Shown here in pieces: positions 9,972 to 19,371 of a stretch of DNA of 64,000 bases. How positions within the stretch are numbered: position 1 is the first letter of the stretch; each line of letters begins with the position of its first letter. The stretch is taken from contig NZ_CP162487.1 in assembly GCF_041240605.1 (NCBI RefSeq), forward strand, positions 2,487,001-2,551,000, in the 5' to 3' direction. This stretch comes from Xanthomonas sp. DAR 80977. GTDB lineage: Bacteria; Pseudomonadota; Gammaproteobacteria; Xanthomonadales; Xanthomonadaceae. Under the pieces are notes generated by a model. It was not told where the DNA came from. It saw only the letters and a program-made list of their open reading frames with translations, and did not search any database. Position numbers and translations under genes: made by a program.

Positions 9972-11009
9972 TCAGGCCGCCAGCACGCCCTCGGGCAACT
10001 GCATGGTGATGCAGTGCAGGCTGCCGTTCTGCCAGATCAGCGCGCGGCATGGGATCGGCACGATCTCATGCCGTGGGAACGCCTGCGCCATCACCGCCTG
10101 CGCCTGCGCATCGGCGGCATCGCCATAGGCGGGCATCAGCACCGCGCCGTTGACGATCAGGAAGTTGGCGTAGGACGCGGCCAGGCGCCGGCCCTGGTCG
10201 ATCACCGGTTGCGCCCACGGCAGCGGGAACAGCCGGTACGGGCGGCCGTCGGCGGTGCGCAGCGCGGCCAGTTCGGCGCCCATCGCCTGCAGTTCGGCGT
10301 AATGCGAATCGCCGGCGTCGTCGCAGGCCTGGTAGACGATCGCGTCGGCGCTGGCGAAGCGGGCGAGGGTATCGATGTGCGCGTCGGTGTCGTCGCCTTC
10401 CAGGTAGCCGTGGTCCAGCCACAGCACGCGCTGTTGCGCCAGCCAGTCGGCCAGATCCTGGCTCAGCGATTCGCGCGAGCGCTGCGGGTGGCGTTCGTGC
10501 AGGCACTGCCAGGTGGTCAGCAGGGTGCCGGCGCCGTCGCTGTCGATCGCGCCACCCTCCAGCGCGAAATCGATGCTGCGCACCGTGCTGTCGGCGAACA
10601 GCCGTTGCGCGGCCAGCGCGCCCACCAGCTGGTCGTCGCGGCTGGCCTGGAACTTGCCGCCCCAGCCGGTGAAGCGGAAGTCCAGCAACTGGAAACCGCC
10701 GCCGGCGCGGGCCAGGGTGATCGGGCCGGAATCGCGCAGCCAGGTGTCGTCGTACTCGGCCTCGACGAACTGCACGCGCTGCATGTCCACCCGCGCCGAA
10801 CGCAGCCGCGCCTCGGCGTAGATCTGCAGGTCGGCATCGGCGACGCAGATCAGCACGCGCTGGTAGCGCACGATCGCCGCGACCAGGGCGATATAGGTCT
10901 CCTCGACCTCGGCCAGGCGCTCGGCCCAGTCGGTGCCGGCGTGCGGCCAGGCGATCAGGATGGCGGACTGGGGCTCCCATTCCGCGGGAAGGCGAAGGCG
11001 ATCAGTCAT
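9972..11009 (-). CDS. aguA: Agmatine deiminase (agmatine iminohydrolase)
   Basis: The 345-residue product converts agmatine to N-carbamoylputrescine and ammonia. It is a pentein-fold enzyme: the substrate-binding WLRDSGP motif is at residues 90-96, the histidine-bearing LDHGYLEGDDTDAHID segment is near 200-215, and the nucleophile is Cys333 in GSLHCITMQLP. The start is taken as ATG at 11009 (MTDRLRLPAEW); a GTG three codons upstream is possible. With aguB downstream it forms the two-step agmatine-to-putrescine pathway. Confidence 0.94.
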   Translation of the reverse strand: MTDRLRLPAEWEPQSAILIAWPHAGTDWAERLAEVEETYIALVAAIVRYQRVLICVADADLQIYAEARLRSARVDMQRVQFVEAEYDDTWLRDSGPITLARAGGGFQLLDFRFTGWGGKFQASRDDQLVGALAAQRLFADSTVRSIDFALEGGAIDSDGAGTLLTTWQCLHERHPQRSRESLSQDLADWLAQQRVLWLDHGYLEGDDTDAHIDTLARFASADAIVYQACDDAGDSHYAELQAMGAELAALRTADGRPYRLFPLPWAQPVIDQGRRLAASYANFLIVNGAVLMPAYGDAADAQAQAVMAQAFPRHEIVPIPCRALIWQNGSLHCITMQLPEGVLAA

Positions 11010-11086
11010 TGCAACCACTACTCAGGTCATGCACGAGCCGAAGCCCGGGCTTTTCATTTGATCCCCGCACGTGGATGTGCGGGCTC

Positions 11087-11160
11087 TTGCGAAGGATTCG
11101 CACAAGAACGGCTGTCGCGAAGGACTCGCATCAACCGGGCGCTTGCGAGGGATTGGCGAT
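11087..11160. repeat. Three short imperfect repeats, 28-base spacing
   Basis: TTGCGAAGGATTCGCA (11087-11102), TCGCGAAGGACTCGCA (11115-11130) and a weaker copy from about 11142 follow one another at 28-base intervals. Each full copy is itself nearly palindromic (TGCGAA/TTCGCA). They lie between two minus-strand genes; the role is unknown. Confidence 0.45.
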
Positions 11161-11171
11161 TCCGCCCCGCA

Positions 11172-11501
11172 TCACCGAATGGCAGGCTTGGGCCCGATCT
11201 CGCTGGCATCGGCCTTGTTGGCGACCACGTCCACCACCTTGTGCTTCTCGAAGTACACGGTGAAGGCCGGATACACCCAGCGGTTGATCGTCGGCCACTG
11301 CCGCTTCTGCCCGCCGCGCGGTTCCAGCTTCTGCTGCGGGGCGCCGTAGCGCGACTCGACCTCGCCCATGCTCAGTCCGCGCGCCGGCATCGCCGCGACG
11401 GGTTCCTGCTTGACCCGCTCGACCAGCAGGGTTTCGGCGTGGGCCGCGCCGGCAAAGCCCAGGACGACCAGCAGCGGCAGGACGGACAGACGGTGCTTCA
11501 T
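11172..11501 (-). CDS. Small secreted protein of unknown function
   Basis: The 109-residue product has a clear Sec signal peptide (basic MKHR, hydrophobic LPLLVVLGFAG, cleavage at AHA/E near residue 22). The mature part contains GLSMGEVESRYGAP, which resembles the helix of small SmpA/BamE-like or DUF2845-type domains, then a basic stretch and VYPAFTVYFEKHKVVDVV, a beta hairpin. A strong ribosome site (TGGGGAG) lies nine bases before the ATG at 11501. The frame extends upstream without meaning. I cannot name the family. Confidence 0.8.
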   Translation of the reverse strand: MKHRLSVLPLLVVLGFAGAAHAETLLVERVKQEPVAAMPARGLSMGEVESRYGAPQQKLEPRGGQKRQWPTINRWVYPAFTVYFEKHKVVDVVANKADASEIGPKPAIR

Positions 11502-11551
11502 CACGGTGTGCTCCCCAGAGGACGAACGGCGATTACAGCAAATTTCGGCAA

Positions 11552-11574
11552 CAAAAAACCGCCCGAAGGCGGCT
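11552..11574 (-). terminator. Rho-independent terminator after rpmJ
   Basis: Read on the minus strand: stem CCGCC-TTCG-GGCGG followed by TTTTTTG. It lies 55 bases past the rpmJ stop and before the secreted-protein gene, so it separates these two units. Confidence 0.85.
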
Positions 11575-11629
11575 TTCGTCGATGACCCGCAACCGTGCGC
11601 GCGGTGCCGCAGGGCGGGTCGCCGTCGGA

Positions 11630-11755
11630 TCAGCGCTGGCGAGCCTTGAAACGCGGGTTCGACTTGCAGATCACGAAGACCTTGCCGCGGCGGCGGACCA
11701 CCTTGCAGTCGCGGTGACGGGTCTTCGCCGACTTCAGGGAGGACAGGACTTTCAT
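11630..11755 (-). CDS. rpmJ: 50S ribosomal protein L36, short zinc-independent type
   Basis: A 41-residue basic protein starts [18 protein letters not shown] and ends [12 protein letters not shown]. This matches the E. coli YkgO-type L36 rather than the zinc-binding form: only two cysteines remain (RDCKVV, VICKSN) and the C-terminal Cys/His pair is missing. L36 is a small late-assembled protein of the 50S subunit. The gene stands alone here, away from the spc operon, with its own terminator. It is too short to appear in long-ORF calls, but the family match is unambiguous. Confidence 0.93.
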
Positions 11756-11927
11756 GGCACACCTCGGCGTAAACTTGTGGATTAGAGAAGGATGCGGCGC
11801 GGCGAAACCACGTCGCTGGATCAGTAAGCCGGCGATTGTAGCCTGCTTTTCTTCATGGTTTCAAGTGCTTGCGCCAGCACGGCCGATGCCGGGGCTACAA
11901 TGCGCCGCCCCCCGTCCGAGGAACCGC

Positions 11928-12599
11928 ATGAACGACCCCGCTCCCGTCCTGACCATCGATGGCCCCTCGGGGGCCGGCAAAGGCACCGTCAGCCGCATCG
12001 TCGCCGGCAAACTGGGCTGGCACTACCTGGATTCGGGCGCGCTGTACCGGGCGGTCGGCGTGGCCGCCAGCTGGGCCAACCTGGACATCTCCGACGCCGC
12101 GGCGCTGGTGCGCTGCACCTTCGACACCCATGTCACCTTCGAGGAGGCGGCCGGCGGCGGCCTGCGGGTCAGGATCAACGAGGTCGACGCCACCGACGAG
12201 CTGCGCCTGGAAACCACCGGCGCGGTGGCCTCGGCGATCGCCGCCATCCCCGAGGTGCGCTCGGCGCTGAAGCAGCGCCAGCGCGCGTTCCGGCGCCCGC
12301 CGGGGCTGGTCGCCGACGGCCGCGACATGGGCACGGTGATTTTCCCGGACGCCCCGTACAAGGTGTTCCTGACCGCCAGTGCCGAGGAACGCGCCATGCG
12401 CCGGCATAACCAGTTGAAGGGAAAAGGAGTTTCCGTTATATTCGACGACCTGCTGCGCGAGATCATGGCCCGCGACGCACGCGATGCCCAACGCGCGGTG
12501 GCGCCGCTGAGGCCGGCAGACGATGCCGTCCTCCTCGACACCACCGGCATGGACATCGAGCAAGTGGTCCGCCGCGTCCTGGAATTGCTGCCCGCCTGA
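11928..12599 (+). CDS. cmk: Cytidylate kinase
   Basis: The 223-residue enzyme phosphorylates CMP and dCMP with ATP. The P-loop GPSGAGKG is at residues 12-19, followed by [11 protein letters not shown] (the CMP-site segment), [13 protein letters not shown] and the lid region with RAMRRHNQL. The ATG at 11928 has GAGG seven bases upstream and puts the P-loop at its usual place; the frame is open further upstream without homology. It stands directly before rpsA, an arrangement conserved in many gammaproteobacteria. Confidence 0.96.
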   Translation: MNDPAPVLTIDGPSGAGKGTVSRIVAGKLGWHYLDSGALYRAVGVAASWANLDISDAAALVRCTFDTHVTFEEAAGGGLRVRINEVDATDELRLETTGAVASAIAAIPEVRSALKQRQRAFRRPPGLVADGRDMGTVIFPDAPYKVFLTASAEERAMRRHNQLKGKGVSVIFDDLLREIMARDARDAQRAVAPLRPADDAVLLDTTGMDIEQVVRRVLELLPA

Positions 12600-12839
12600 G
12601 GGTCGCGCCGGGGCAGGGCAGCAGCCTGGCGCCGCTCCGGCGCCATCGCCGCGAGTTGCACCGCAGTGCGCTTCACCCGTAGTGCCGCAACACCGTTGTT
12701 CCCAGGTTCCGCCGCGCAATCCCGCGCTGCGGTTTTTCCCATTTCACACCCGGCCGCGGTTTGGGCCGACTAACCAGGTGGGCAGTTCGCCGTTTCCAGA
12801 AGAAACGCCCTGTCCGTGTGTCCACTAGAGTAATTTCAA

Positions 12840-14519
12840 ATGACCGAATCTTTTGCCGAACTGTTCGAAGCCAGCCAAGCCAATCTGGCGAAGCTGAAGC
12901 CGGGCTCCATCGTCACCGGTACCGTCGTGGAAGTCCGCGGCGACGTGGTGGTGATCAACGCCGGCCTGAAGTCCGAAGGCATCGTGCCGATCGAACAGTT
13001 CCGTAACGACGCTGGCGAGATCGACGTCGCCGAAGGCGACCTGGTCAAGGTCGCCCTCGACTCGCTCGAGAACGGCTTCGGCGAAACCGTGTTGTCGCGC
13101 GAGAAGGCCAAGCGCGCGATGGTGTGGGACGAGCTGGAAGAAGCGTTGGAAAAGAACGAGACCATCACCGGTCGCATCAGCGGCAAGGTCAAGGGTGGTT
13201 TCACCGTGGACATCAAGGATGTCCGCGCGTTCCTGCCGGGTTCGCTGGTCGATGTGCGCCCCGTGCGCGACCCGGCCTACCTGGAAGGCAAGGAGCTGGA
13301 GTTCAAGCTCATCAAGCTGGACCGCAAGCGCAACAACGTGGTGGTCTCGCGTCGTGCCGTGGTCGAGAGCGAGCACTCGGAAGAGCGCGAGCAGCTGATG
13401 GACAAGCTGCAGGAAGGCGCGATCCTGAAGGGCGTGGTCAAGAACCTGACCGACTACGGCGCGTTCGTGGACCTGGGCGGCATCGACGGCCTGCTGCACA
13501 TCACCGACATGGCCTGGAAGCGCGTGCGCCATCCGTCCGAAGTCGTGAACGTCGGCGACGAGCTGGACGTGCGCGTGCTGAAGTTCGACCGCGAGCGCAA
13601 CCGCGTGTCGCTCGGCCTGAAGCAGCTGGGCGAGGATCCGTGGGACAACATCGCGCGCCGCTACCCGGCCAACAGCCGCGTGTTCGGCAAGGTCTCCAAC
13701 GTCACCGATTACGGCGCGTTCGTCGAGATCGAGCCGGGCGTGGAAGGCCTGGTGCACGTGTCGGAAATGGATTGGACCAACAAGAACGTCAACCCGTCCA
13801 AGGTCGTGCAGGTCGGCGACGAGGTCGAGGTCATGGTCCTGGACGTGGACGAGGAGCGTCGCCGCATCTCGCTGGGCATGAAGCAGGTCGCCGCCAATCC
13901 GTGGGAAACCTTCGCGGCCACCCACAAGAAGAACGACAAGGTGTCCGGCCAGATCAAGTCGATCACCGACTTCGGCATCTTCATCGGCCTGGACGGCGGC
14001 ATCGACGGCCTGGTGCACCTGTCGGACATCAGCTGGAACACCACCGGCGAAGACATCGTGCGCAACTTCAAGAAGGGCGACACGCTGGAAGCGGTGGTGC
14101 TGGCGGTGGACCCGGAGCGCGAGCGCATCAGCCTGGGCGTCAAGCAGCTGGAGCAGGATCCGTTCGGCCAGTACATGGCCGCCAACCCGAAGGGTTCGAA
14201 GGTCGAGGGCGTGGTGCGTGAAGTGGACGCCAAGGGCGCCACCATCGACCTGGCCGACGGCATCGAAGGCTACGTCGCCGCGCGCGACATCGCCAACGAG
14301 CGCGTCGACGACGCGACCCAGCACCTGAAGGTCGGCGACAAGATCGAAGCCAAGTTCGTGGGCATGGACCGCAAGGGCCGCACCCTGCAGCTGTCGATCA
14401 AGGCCAAGGACGATGCCGAAATGCGCGAAGTGCTGGAGGAATACCAGTCCGCGTCGGGCGGTACCACCCAGCTGGGCGCGCTGCTGCGTGCGCAGTTGAA
14501 CGGCAACAAGTCCGAGTAA
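12840..14519 (+). CDS. rpsA: 30S ribosomal protein S1
   Basis: The 559-residue protein has six S1 RNA-binding repeats, each recognisable by a GAFV/GIFI...GLVH/LLHIS...W pattern (for example [17 protein letters not shown] near 205-220 and [18 protein letters not shown] near 378-395). It holds mRNA on the 30S subunit. The 240-base leader between cmk and the ATG lacks a strong Shine-Dalgarno sequence, as expected for rpsA, whose start region is often structured and autoregulated. ihfB follows, as in E. coli. Confidence 0.97.
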   Translation: MTESFAELFEASQANLAKLKPGSIVTGTVVEVRGDVVVINAGLKSEGIVPIEQFRNDAGEIDVAEGDLVKVALDSLENGFGETVLSREKAKRAMVWDELEEALEKNETITGRISGKVKGGFTVDIKDVRAFLPGSLVDVRPVRDPAYLEGKELEFKLIKLDRKRNNVVVSRRAVVESEHSEEREQLMDKLQEGAILKGVVKNLTDYGAFVDLGGIDGLLHITDMAWKRVRHPSEVVNVGDELDVRVLKFDRERNRVSLGLKQLGEDPWDNIARRYPANSRVFGKVSNVTDYGAFVEIEPGVEGLVHVSEMDWTNKNVNPSKVVQVGDEVEVMVLDVDEERRRISLGMKQVAANPWETFAATHKKNDKVSGQIKSITDFGIFIGLDGGIDGLVHLSDISWNTTGEDIVRNFKKGDTLEAVVLAVDPERERISLGVKQLEQDPFGQYMAANPKGSKVEGVVREVDAKGATIDLADGIEGYVAARDIANERVDDATQHLKVGDKIEAKFVGMDRKGRTLQLSIKAKDDAEMREVLEEYQSASGGTTQLGALLRAQLNGNKSE

Positions 14520-14540
14520 TCCGCCACACGCAGCGTTACT

Positions 14541-14569
14541 GGCACGGCCCGGTCGATCCGGGCCGTGCC
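14541..14569. terminator. GC-rich hairpin after rpsA
   Basis: GGCACGGCCCGG and its complement CCGGGCCGTGCC flank a five-base loop, 21 bases after the rpsA stop. There is no U-tract, so it may attenuate or protect the rpsA message rather than end transcription fully before ihfB. Confidence 0.55.
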
Positions 14570-14597
14570 GGGTTGCGACCCCACCGCACGAATCCGA

Positions 14598-14903
14598 ATG
14601 ACCAAGTCCGAACTGATCGAAATCCTGGCGCGCAAGCAGGCGCATCTGAAGGCGGACGACGTCGATCTGGCGGTGAAATCGCTGTTGGAGATGATGGGCG
14701 GCGCGCTGTCCGGCGGCGACCGCATCGAGATCCGCGGTTTCGGCAGTTTTTCCCTGCATTATCGGCCGCCGCGCCTGGGACGCAATCCCAAGACCGGCGA
14801 ATCCGTCGCGCTTCCCGGCAAGCACGTGCCGCATTTCAAGCCAGGCAAGGAATTGCGCGAACGCGTCAGTGGCGTCGTTCCGGTCGAGTCCGATACGCCC
14901 TGA
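14598..14903 (+). CDS. ihfB: Integration host factor, beta subunit
   Basis: This 101-residue member of the HU/IHF family starts [11 protein letters not shown] and has the DNA-intercalating arm ([13 protein letters not shown]) with the conserved Arg-Asn-Pro, plus [12 protein letters not shown] before it. IHF-beta pairs with IHF-alpha to bend DNA at specific sites. The ATG at 14598 is chosen by homology over an upstream in-frame start. It follows rpsA directly, the usual order. Confidence 0.95.
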   Translation: MTKSELIEILARKQAHLKADDVDLAVKSLLEMMGGALSGGDRIEIRGFGSFSLHYRPPRLGRNPKTGESVALPGKHVPHFKPGKELRERVSGVVPVESDTP

Positions 14904-14986
14904 GCCCCGAGCAGTGGGCCTCCGGACTTTTTCCGGTATCCACGCCCGTTCGGCTAATCTAGTGTCTCCCGACGCTGGAGACCTTC

Positions 14987-15286
14987 ATGAAAATTGCCCG
15001 TCTGCTGATCTTGCTGCTGTTCCTGCTGGCCGGGCTGGTCATCGGATCGCTCAATTCGCAGCAGATCGTCATCAATTTCGGTTTCACAGGCATCAACACC
15101 ACCTCCGGCATCGCCATCATCGTCTCGCTGTTCGTCGGCGTGGTGATAGGGGCGTCCCTGGTGCTGGCCGCGCTGGTGATCCCGCTGTACGCCAAGCTGC
15201 GCCGCGCCAACAAGGCCGCGATCGCCGCTTCCGCACCGGCCGTCGCGCCGGTACCGACCTACACCCAGCCCGTGGATGGACGCTGA
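14987..15286 (+). CDS. lapA: LapA-domain inner-membrane protein (DUF1049)
   Basis: The 99-residue product has two TM helices (about 5-25 and 42-66) with the family motif SLNSQQIVINF between them and a short cytoplasmic tail rich in Ala and Pro. In E. coli LapA associates with LapB, which controls LpxC turnover and so lipopolysaccharide synthesis. The gene lies six bases before lapB and in the same order as in E. coli. Confidence 0.85.
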   Translation: MKIARLLILLLFLLAGLVIGSLNSQQIVINFGFTGINTTSGIAIIVSLFVGVVIGASLVLAALVIPLYAKLRRANKAAIAASAPAVAPVPTYTQPVDGR

Positions 15287-15292
15287 TCTTCG

Positions 15293-16471
15293 ATGGACTT
15301 CCTGACCGAGTGGTTCTGGTTCTTCCTGTTCCTGCCGCTGGCGGCGCTGAGCGGATGGGTCATCGGCCGCCGTGGCGGCCAGCGCCATGGCGATACGCAG
15401 GTCAGCCGGCTTTCCAGCACGTATTTCCGCGGCCTGAATTATCTGCTCAATGAAGAGCCGGACAAGGCGATCGAGCTGTTCCTGCATATCGCCGAACTGG
15501 ACAAGGAAACCTTCGAGACCCAGGTCGCGCTCGGCCACCTGTTCCGCCGGCGCGGCGAAGTCGACCGCGCGATCCGCCTGCACCAGGGGCTGGTGCAGCG
15601 CGCCGACCTGAGCGATCCGCAGCGCGTGCAGGCCTTGCTGGCGCTGGGCGAGGACTACATGAAGTCCGGCCTGCTGGACCGCGCCGAGACCGTGTTCACC
15701 GAACTGGCGCAGATCGACCAGCGCGCTCCGCAGGCGCTCAAGCACCTGATCAGCATCTACCAGGCCGAGCGCGACTGGGAGAAGGCGATCGACAACGCCA
15801 CCCGCTACGAAGAGGTGACCGGCGAGCCGATGGGCAAGCTGATCGCCCAGTTCGAATGCGAGCTGGCCGACCGCCATCGCGCCTCCGGCAAGTCCGAACT
15901 GGCGCGGGCCGCGATCGCGCGCGCCTACCAGGCCGACGCCAAGTCGGTGCGCGCCGGCATCCTGGAAGGGCGCATCGACGTGGACGACGGCAACGACGAG
16001 GCCGCGATCCGCGCCTTCGAGCGCGCCGCGCGCCACGACCCGGACTACCTGCCGGAGATCATGCCGGCGCTGATGGACTGCTACCGGCGCGGCAACGATC
16101 TCAGCGGCGCGCGCGCGTTCCTGTCGGAGATGACCGAGCACTACCGCGGCATCGCCCCGGTGCTGGCGCTGACCCGGTTGATGGAGTCGCAGGAAGGCGT
16201 GTCGGCGGCGCGCGCCTATCTGGGGCGGCAGCTGAAGGACCGGCCGTCGGTGCGCGGCGAGTCGGCGTTGATCGACCTGACCCTGGCCGAAGGCGCCGAT
16301 TCCACCGCCACCCTGCAGGACCTGAAGCACATCACCGACCAGCTGCTGGTGCGCAATCCCAGTTACCGCTGCACGCGTTGCGGCTTCGGCGCGCGCACCC
16401 ACCACTGGCAATGCCCGAGCTGCAAGGAGTGGGGCACGGTCAAGCCGCTGCTCAACTACGCGGTGGTGTAG
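15293..16471 (+). CDS. lapB: LPS assembly regulator LapB (YciM), TPR protein with rubredoxin-like domain
   Basis: The 392-residue protein has one N-terminal TM helix (LTEWFWFFLFLPLAAL), about nine TPR repeats (residues 45-340) and a C-terminal zinc knuckle with CTRCGFG and CPSCKEWG. LapB recruits LpxC to the protease FtsH and thereby balances LPS and phospholipid. Length and domain order match E. coli YciM (389 residues). The stop overlaps closely with the GTG of the next gene, linking LPS control to the sugar-transferase genes downstream. Confidence 0.95.
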   Translation: MDFLTEWFWFFLFLPLAALSGWVIGRRGGQRHGDTQVSRLSSTYFRGLNYLLNEEPDKAIELFLHIAELDKETFETQVALGHLFRRRGEVDRAIRLHQGLVQRADLSDPQRVQALLALGEDYMKSGLLDRAETVFTELAQIDQRAPQALKHLISIYQAERDWEKAIDNATRYEEVTGEPMGKLIAQFECELADRHRASGKSELARAAIARAYQADAKSVRAGILEGRIDVDDGNDEAAIRAFERAARHDPDYLPEIMPALMDCYRRGNDLSGARAFLSEMTEHYRGIAPVLALTRLMESQEGVSAARAYLGRQLKDRPSVRGESALIDLTLAEGADSTATLQDLKHITDQLLVRNPSYRCTRCGFGARTHHWQCPSCKEWGTVKPLLNYAVV

Positions 16472-17443
16472 GTGCCGGTGGCAGGTTGGGCGCTGCTCGC
16501 GGCGCTGGCGCTGTTCAGCGCGGCGGGCACCTGGCTGTCGCGCCGCTATGCGCTCAAGCGCAAGCTGATGGACGCTCCCGGCGAGCGGCGCAGCCATACG
16601 GTGGCGACGCCGCGCGGCGGCGGCGTGGCGATCGTGGCGGCGGTGCTGGCCGCCTGCGCCTATGCGGCGCTGCTCTGGCCGCAGCAGGGCATGGCCATTG
16701 CGGCGTTCGCGGCCGGGCTGGCGCTGGTCGCCGGCATTGGCTGGTGGGACGACCATCGCCCGCTGTCGGCCGCGCTGCGGCTGCTGGTGCATGCGCTGGC
16801 CGCCAGCGTGCTGGCCGCACTTGTCTACCGGCTGCACCAGGATCCCTGGTTGACCGCGCTGACCTGGCTGGCGACGGTCTCGTTGATCAACATCTGGAAC
16901 TTCATGGACGGCATCAACGGCCTGGCGACCAGCCAGGCGATGCTGGTGGCGCTGGGGTTCGCCAGCCTGCTGCCGGCGCCGTTGCGTTGGCCATGCTGGG
17001 TGCTAATCGTGGCCTGTGCGGGGTTCCTGCCGTTCAACTATCCGCGTGCGCGCATCTTCCTTGGCGACGTCGGCAGCGGGGCGCTGGGGTATCTGGTCGC
17101 CGCGCTGTTCGCGCTGTGCAATGTTGCGACCGGGCTCACGCCATGGTTGCTGTTGATACCAATATCCGCGTTCGCCATCGACGCGGGCTTCACGTTGTTG
17201 TCGCGCATGCTCGCTGGCGAACGCTGGTGGCAGCCGCATGCGCAACATTTTTACCAGCGTTGGGTACATACAGGCAGGAGCCACACGGTTGTGACCTTCG
17301 CCTATGCCCTGTTCAGCATTGTCGCGATTACAATCGCCTGGTTTGGTGGAACGTTGCGGACCGCGGGGCAGGTTGGGTTGGCGCTTGCCTGGTATGTGGC
17401 GGCGAGTGCGCTTTGGCTGACTTTGCGTAAGGGATTGCGCTGA
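16472..17443 (+). CDS. Polyprenyl-phosphate sugar-1-phosphate transferase (MraY/WecA/WbpL family)
   Basis: The 323-residue membrane protein has about ten TM helices and the PNPT-family loops: an N-terminal SHTVATPRGGG near 42-52, GWWDDHRPLSAALRL near 90-105, NFMDGINGLA at 143-152 and FLGDVGSGALGYL at 196-208. These enzymes load a sugar-phosphate onto undecaprenyl phosphate to start an O-antigen or other glycan. It starts with GTG right at the lapB stop. The following WbpM-type dehydratase makes a likely precursor, the same pairing as wbpL-wbpM of Pseudomonas. Confidence 0.88.
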   Translation: MPVAGWALLAALALFSAAGTWLSRRYALKRKLMDAPGERRSHTVATPRGGGVAIVAAVLAACAYAALLWPQQGMAIAAFAAGLALVAGIGWWDDHRPLSAALRLLVHALAASVLAALVYRLHQDPWLTALTWLATVSLINIWNFMDGINGLATSQAMLVALGFASLLPAPLRWPCWVLIVACAGFLPFNYPRARIFLGDVGSGALGYLVAALFALCNVATGLTPWLLLIPISAFAIDAGFTLLSRMLAGERWWQPHAQHFYQRWVHTGRSHTVVTFAYALFSIVAITIAWFGGTLRTAGQVGLALAWYVAASALWLTLRKGLR

Positions 17444-17460
17444 ACTCTGATGGATAACTG

Positions 17461-19371
17461 ATGCTTTCGACCCGCGACCGTTTTACCGAGCTGTTCCCCA
17501 AGGCATCCGTGGTCGTCCACGATCTGGCGATCGTCTGGGTCTGCTGGCAGTTGCTGCATGCGGCGCGCTACACGATGTTGCCCGGCGATCATCCGCTGCC
17601 GTTCTGGAACCTCAATACCGCGATCGTGCTGGTGGCACAGGGCCTGGTGTTCTGGAAGGTCGGCCTGTATCGCGGGCTGTGGCGCTTCGCCAGCGTTCCG
17701 GACCTGTTGAACATCTTCAAGGCCAGTTTCTACGGACTGGTCGCGATCGTGCTGGGGCTGGCGTACAGCCGCTTCGATTCCATTCCGCTGTCGGTGCTCA
17801 TGGTGTATCCGTTCGCGCTGTCGGCGCTGCTCGGTGCGCCGCGGCTGCTGTACCGCGCATGGAAGGACTACCAGATCGCGCATTCGGACGAGACCGCGCG
17901 GCGCGTGCTGATCGTCGGCGCCGGCCGTGCGGCCGAGGCCCTGGTGCGCGACCTGCGCCGCTCCGGTGCCTATAACCCGGTCGGCTACGTCGACGATGCC
18001 GGCCATCTGCATGGCGCCAAGCTGCAGGGCCTGCCGATCCTGGGCCGGATCGACGAGGCGGGCGCGATCGCCAAGGAAACCGCGGCCAAGCTGCTGGTCA
18101 TCGCGATCCCGTCGCTGGACGCGGCCGGCATGCAGCGGGTGGTGGCGATCTGCGAAAGCACCGGCTTGCCGTTCCGCACCGTGCCGCGCCTGCTCGACGT
18201 GCTCGAGGGCCACTATCTGCCGGGCGAACTGAAGGAGGTCGCGATCGAGGACCTGCTCGGGCGCAAGCCGGTGACTCCGGACTGGAAGCTGATCAAGGGC
18301 TGGTTGTCCGGACGCACGGTGATGGTGACCGGCGCCGGCGGTTCGATCGGCTCGGAGCTGTGCCGGCAGTGCGCCCGCCATGGCGCGCGCAAGGTGGTGC
18401 TGCTGGAGATCGACGAGCTGGCGCTGATCACCATCCATGCCGACCTGCACCGCACCTTCCCCGACCTGGAGATCGAGTGCGTGCTGGGCGACTGCGGCGA
18501 TCCGGCCGTGACCCGCCATGCGATGCGCATCGCCGAGCCCGATGCGGTGTTCCATGCCGCGGCCTACAAGCAGGTGCCGCTGCTGGAACGCCAGTTCCGC
18601 GAGGCGGTCCGCAACAACGTGCTGGCCACCGAGAACGTGGCCCGCGCCTGCATCGCCGCCAAGGTCTCGACCTTCGTGTTCATCTCCACCGACAAGGCGG
18701 TCAATCCGGTCAACGTGCTGGGCGCCTCCAAGCGCTATGCCGAGATGGTGTGCCAGTCGCTGGACGACCAGACCGTGGGCACGCGCTTCGTCACCGTGCG
18801 CTTCGGCAACGTGCTGGATTCGGCCGGCAGCGTGGTGCCGCTGTTCCGCGAACAGATCCGCCAGGGCGGCCCGGTCACCGTGACCGACCCGCAGGTGACC
18901 CGCTATTTCATGACCATCCCCGAGGCCTGCCAGCTGATCGTGCAGGCCGCCGCCTCGGCGTCGCATGGCGCGATCTATACGCTGGACATGGGCGAGCCGG
19001 TGCCGATCCGCCTGCTCGCCGAGCAGATGATCCGCCTGGCCGGCAAACAGCCCGGCCGCGACATCGCCATCGTCTACACCGGGCTGCGCCCGGGCGAGAA
19101 GCTGCACGAGACCTTGTTCTATTCCGACGAGAACTATCGTCCCACCTCGCATCCGAAGATCCTCGAGGCCGGCGCGCGCAGTTTCTCGCGCGAAAACGTG
19201 CTGCAGGGCCTGCAGCAACTGCGCGCGGCGGTGGCCGACTACGACAGCGACGGCATCGAGAAAGTGCTGCGCACGACCATGCCCGAGTTCGCGCCGTTGC
19301 GACAACAGGCCGGTCACGATAGCTCCGCTACAATCGTTCCATTCCCCGCACGCGAGGCCAGAAGGCTCTGA
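17461..19371 (+). CDS. UDP-sugar C6 dehydratase, WbpM/PglF/CapD type
   Basis: The 636-residue protein has about four N-terminal TM helices, a first Rossmann domain (VLIVGAGRAAEALVRDL near 148) and a catalytic short-chain dehydrogenase domain with VTGAGGSIGSELCRQ near 287, FHAAAYKQVPLLE near 364 and STDKAVNPVNVLGASKR near 410. WbpM-type enzymes dehydrate UDP-GlcNAc at C4/C6 for deoxy-amino sugars of O-antigen. The stop overlaps galU by one base (TGATG). Confidence 0.9.
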   Translation: MLSTRDRFTELFPKASVVVHDLAIVWVCWQLLHAARYTMLPGDHPLPFWNLNTAIVLVAQGLVFWKVGLYRGLWRFASVPDLLNIFKASFYGLVAIVLGLAYSRFDSIPLSVLMVYPFALSALLGAPRLLYRAWKDYQIAHSDETARRVLIVGAGRAAEALVRDLRRSGAYNPVGYVDDAGHLHGAKLQGLPILGRIDEAGAIAKETAAKLLVIAIPSLDAAGMQRVVAICESTGLPFRTVPRLLDVLEGHYLPGELKEVAIEDLLGRKPVTPDWKLIKGWLSGRTVMVTGAGGSIGSELCRQCARHGARKVVLLEIDELALITIHADLHRTFPDLEIECVLGDCGDPAVTRHAMRIAEPDAVFHAAAYKQVPLLERQFREAVRNNVLATENVARACIAAKVSTFVFISTDKAVNPVNVLGASKRYAEMVCQSLDDQTVGTRFVTVRFGNVLDSAGSVVPLFREQIRQGGPVTVTDPQVTRYFMTIPEACQLIVQAAASASHGAIYTLDMGEPVPIRLLAEQMIRLAGKQPGRDIAIVYTGLRPGEKLHETLFYSDENYRPTSHPKILEAGARSFSRENVLQGLQQLRAAVADYDSDGIEKVLRTTMPEFAPLRQQAGHDSSATIVPFPAREARRL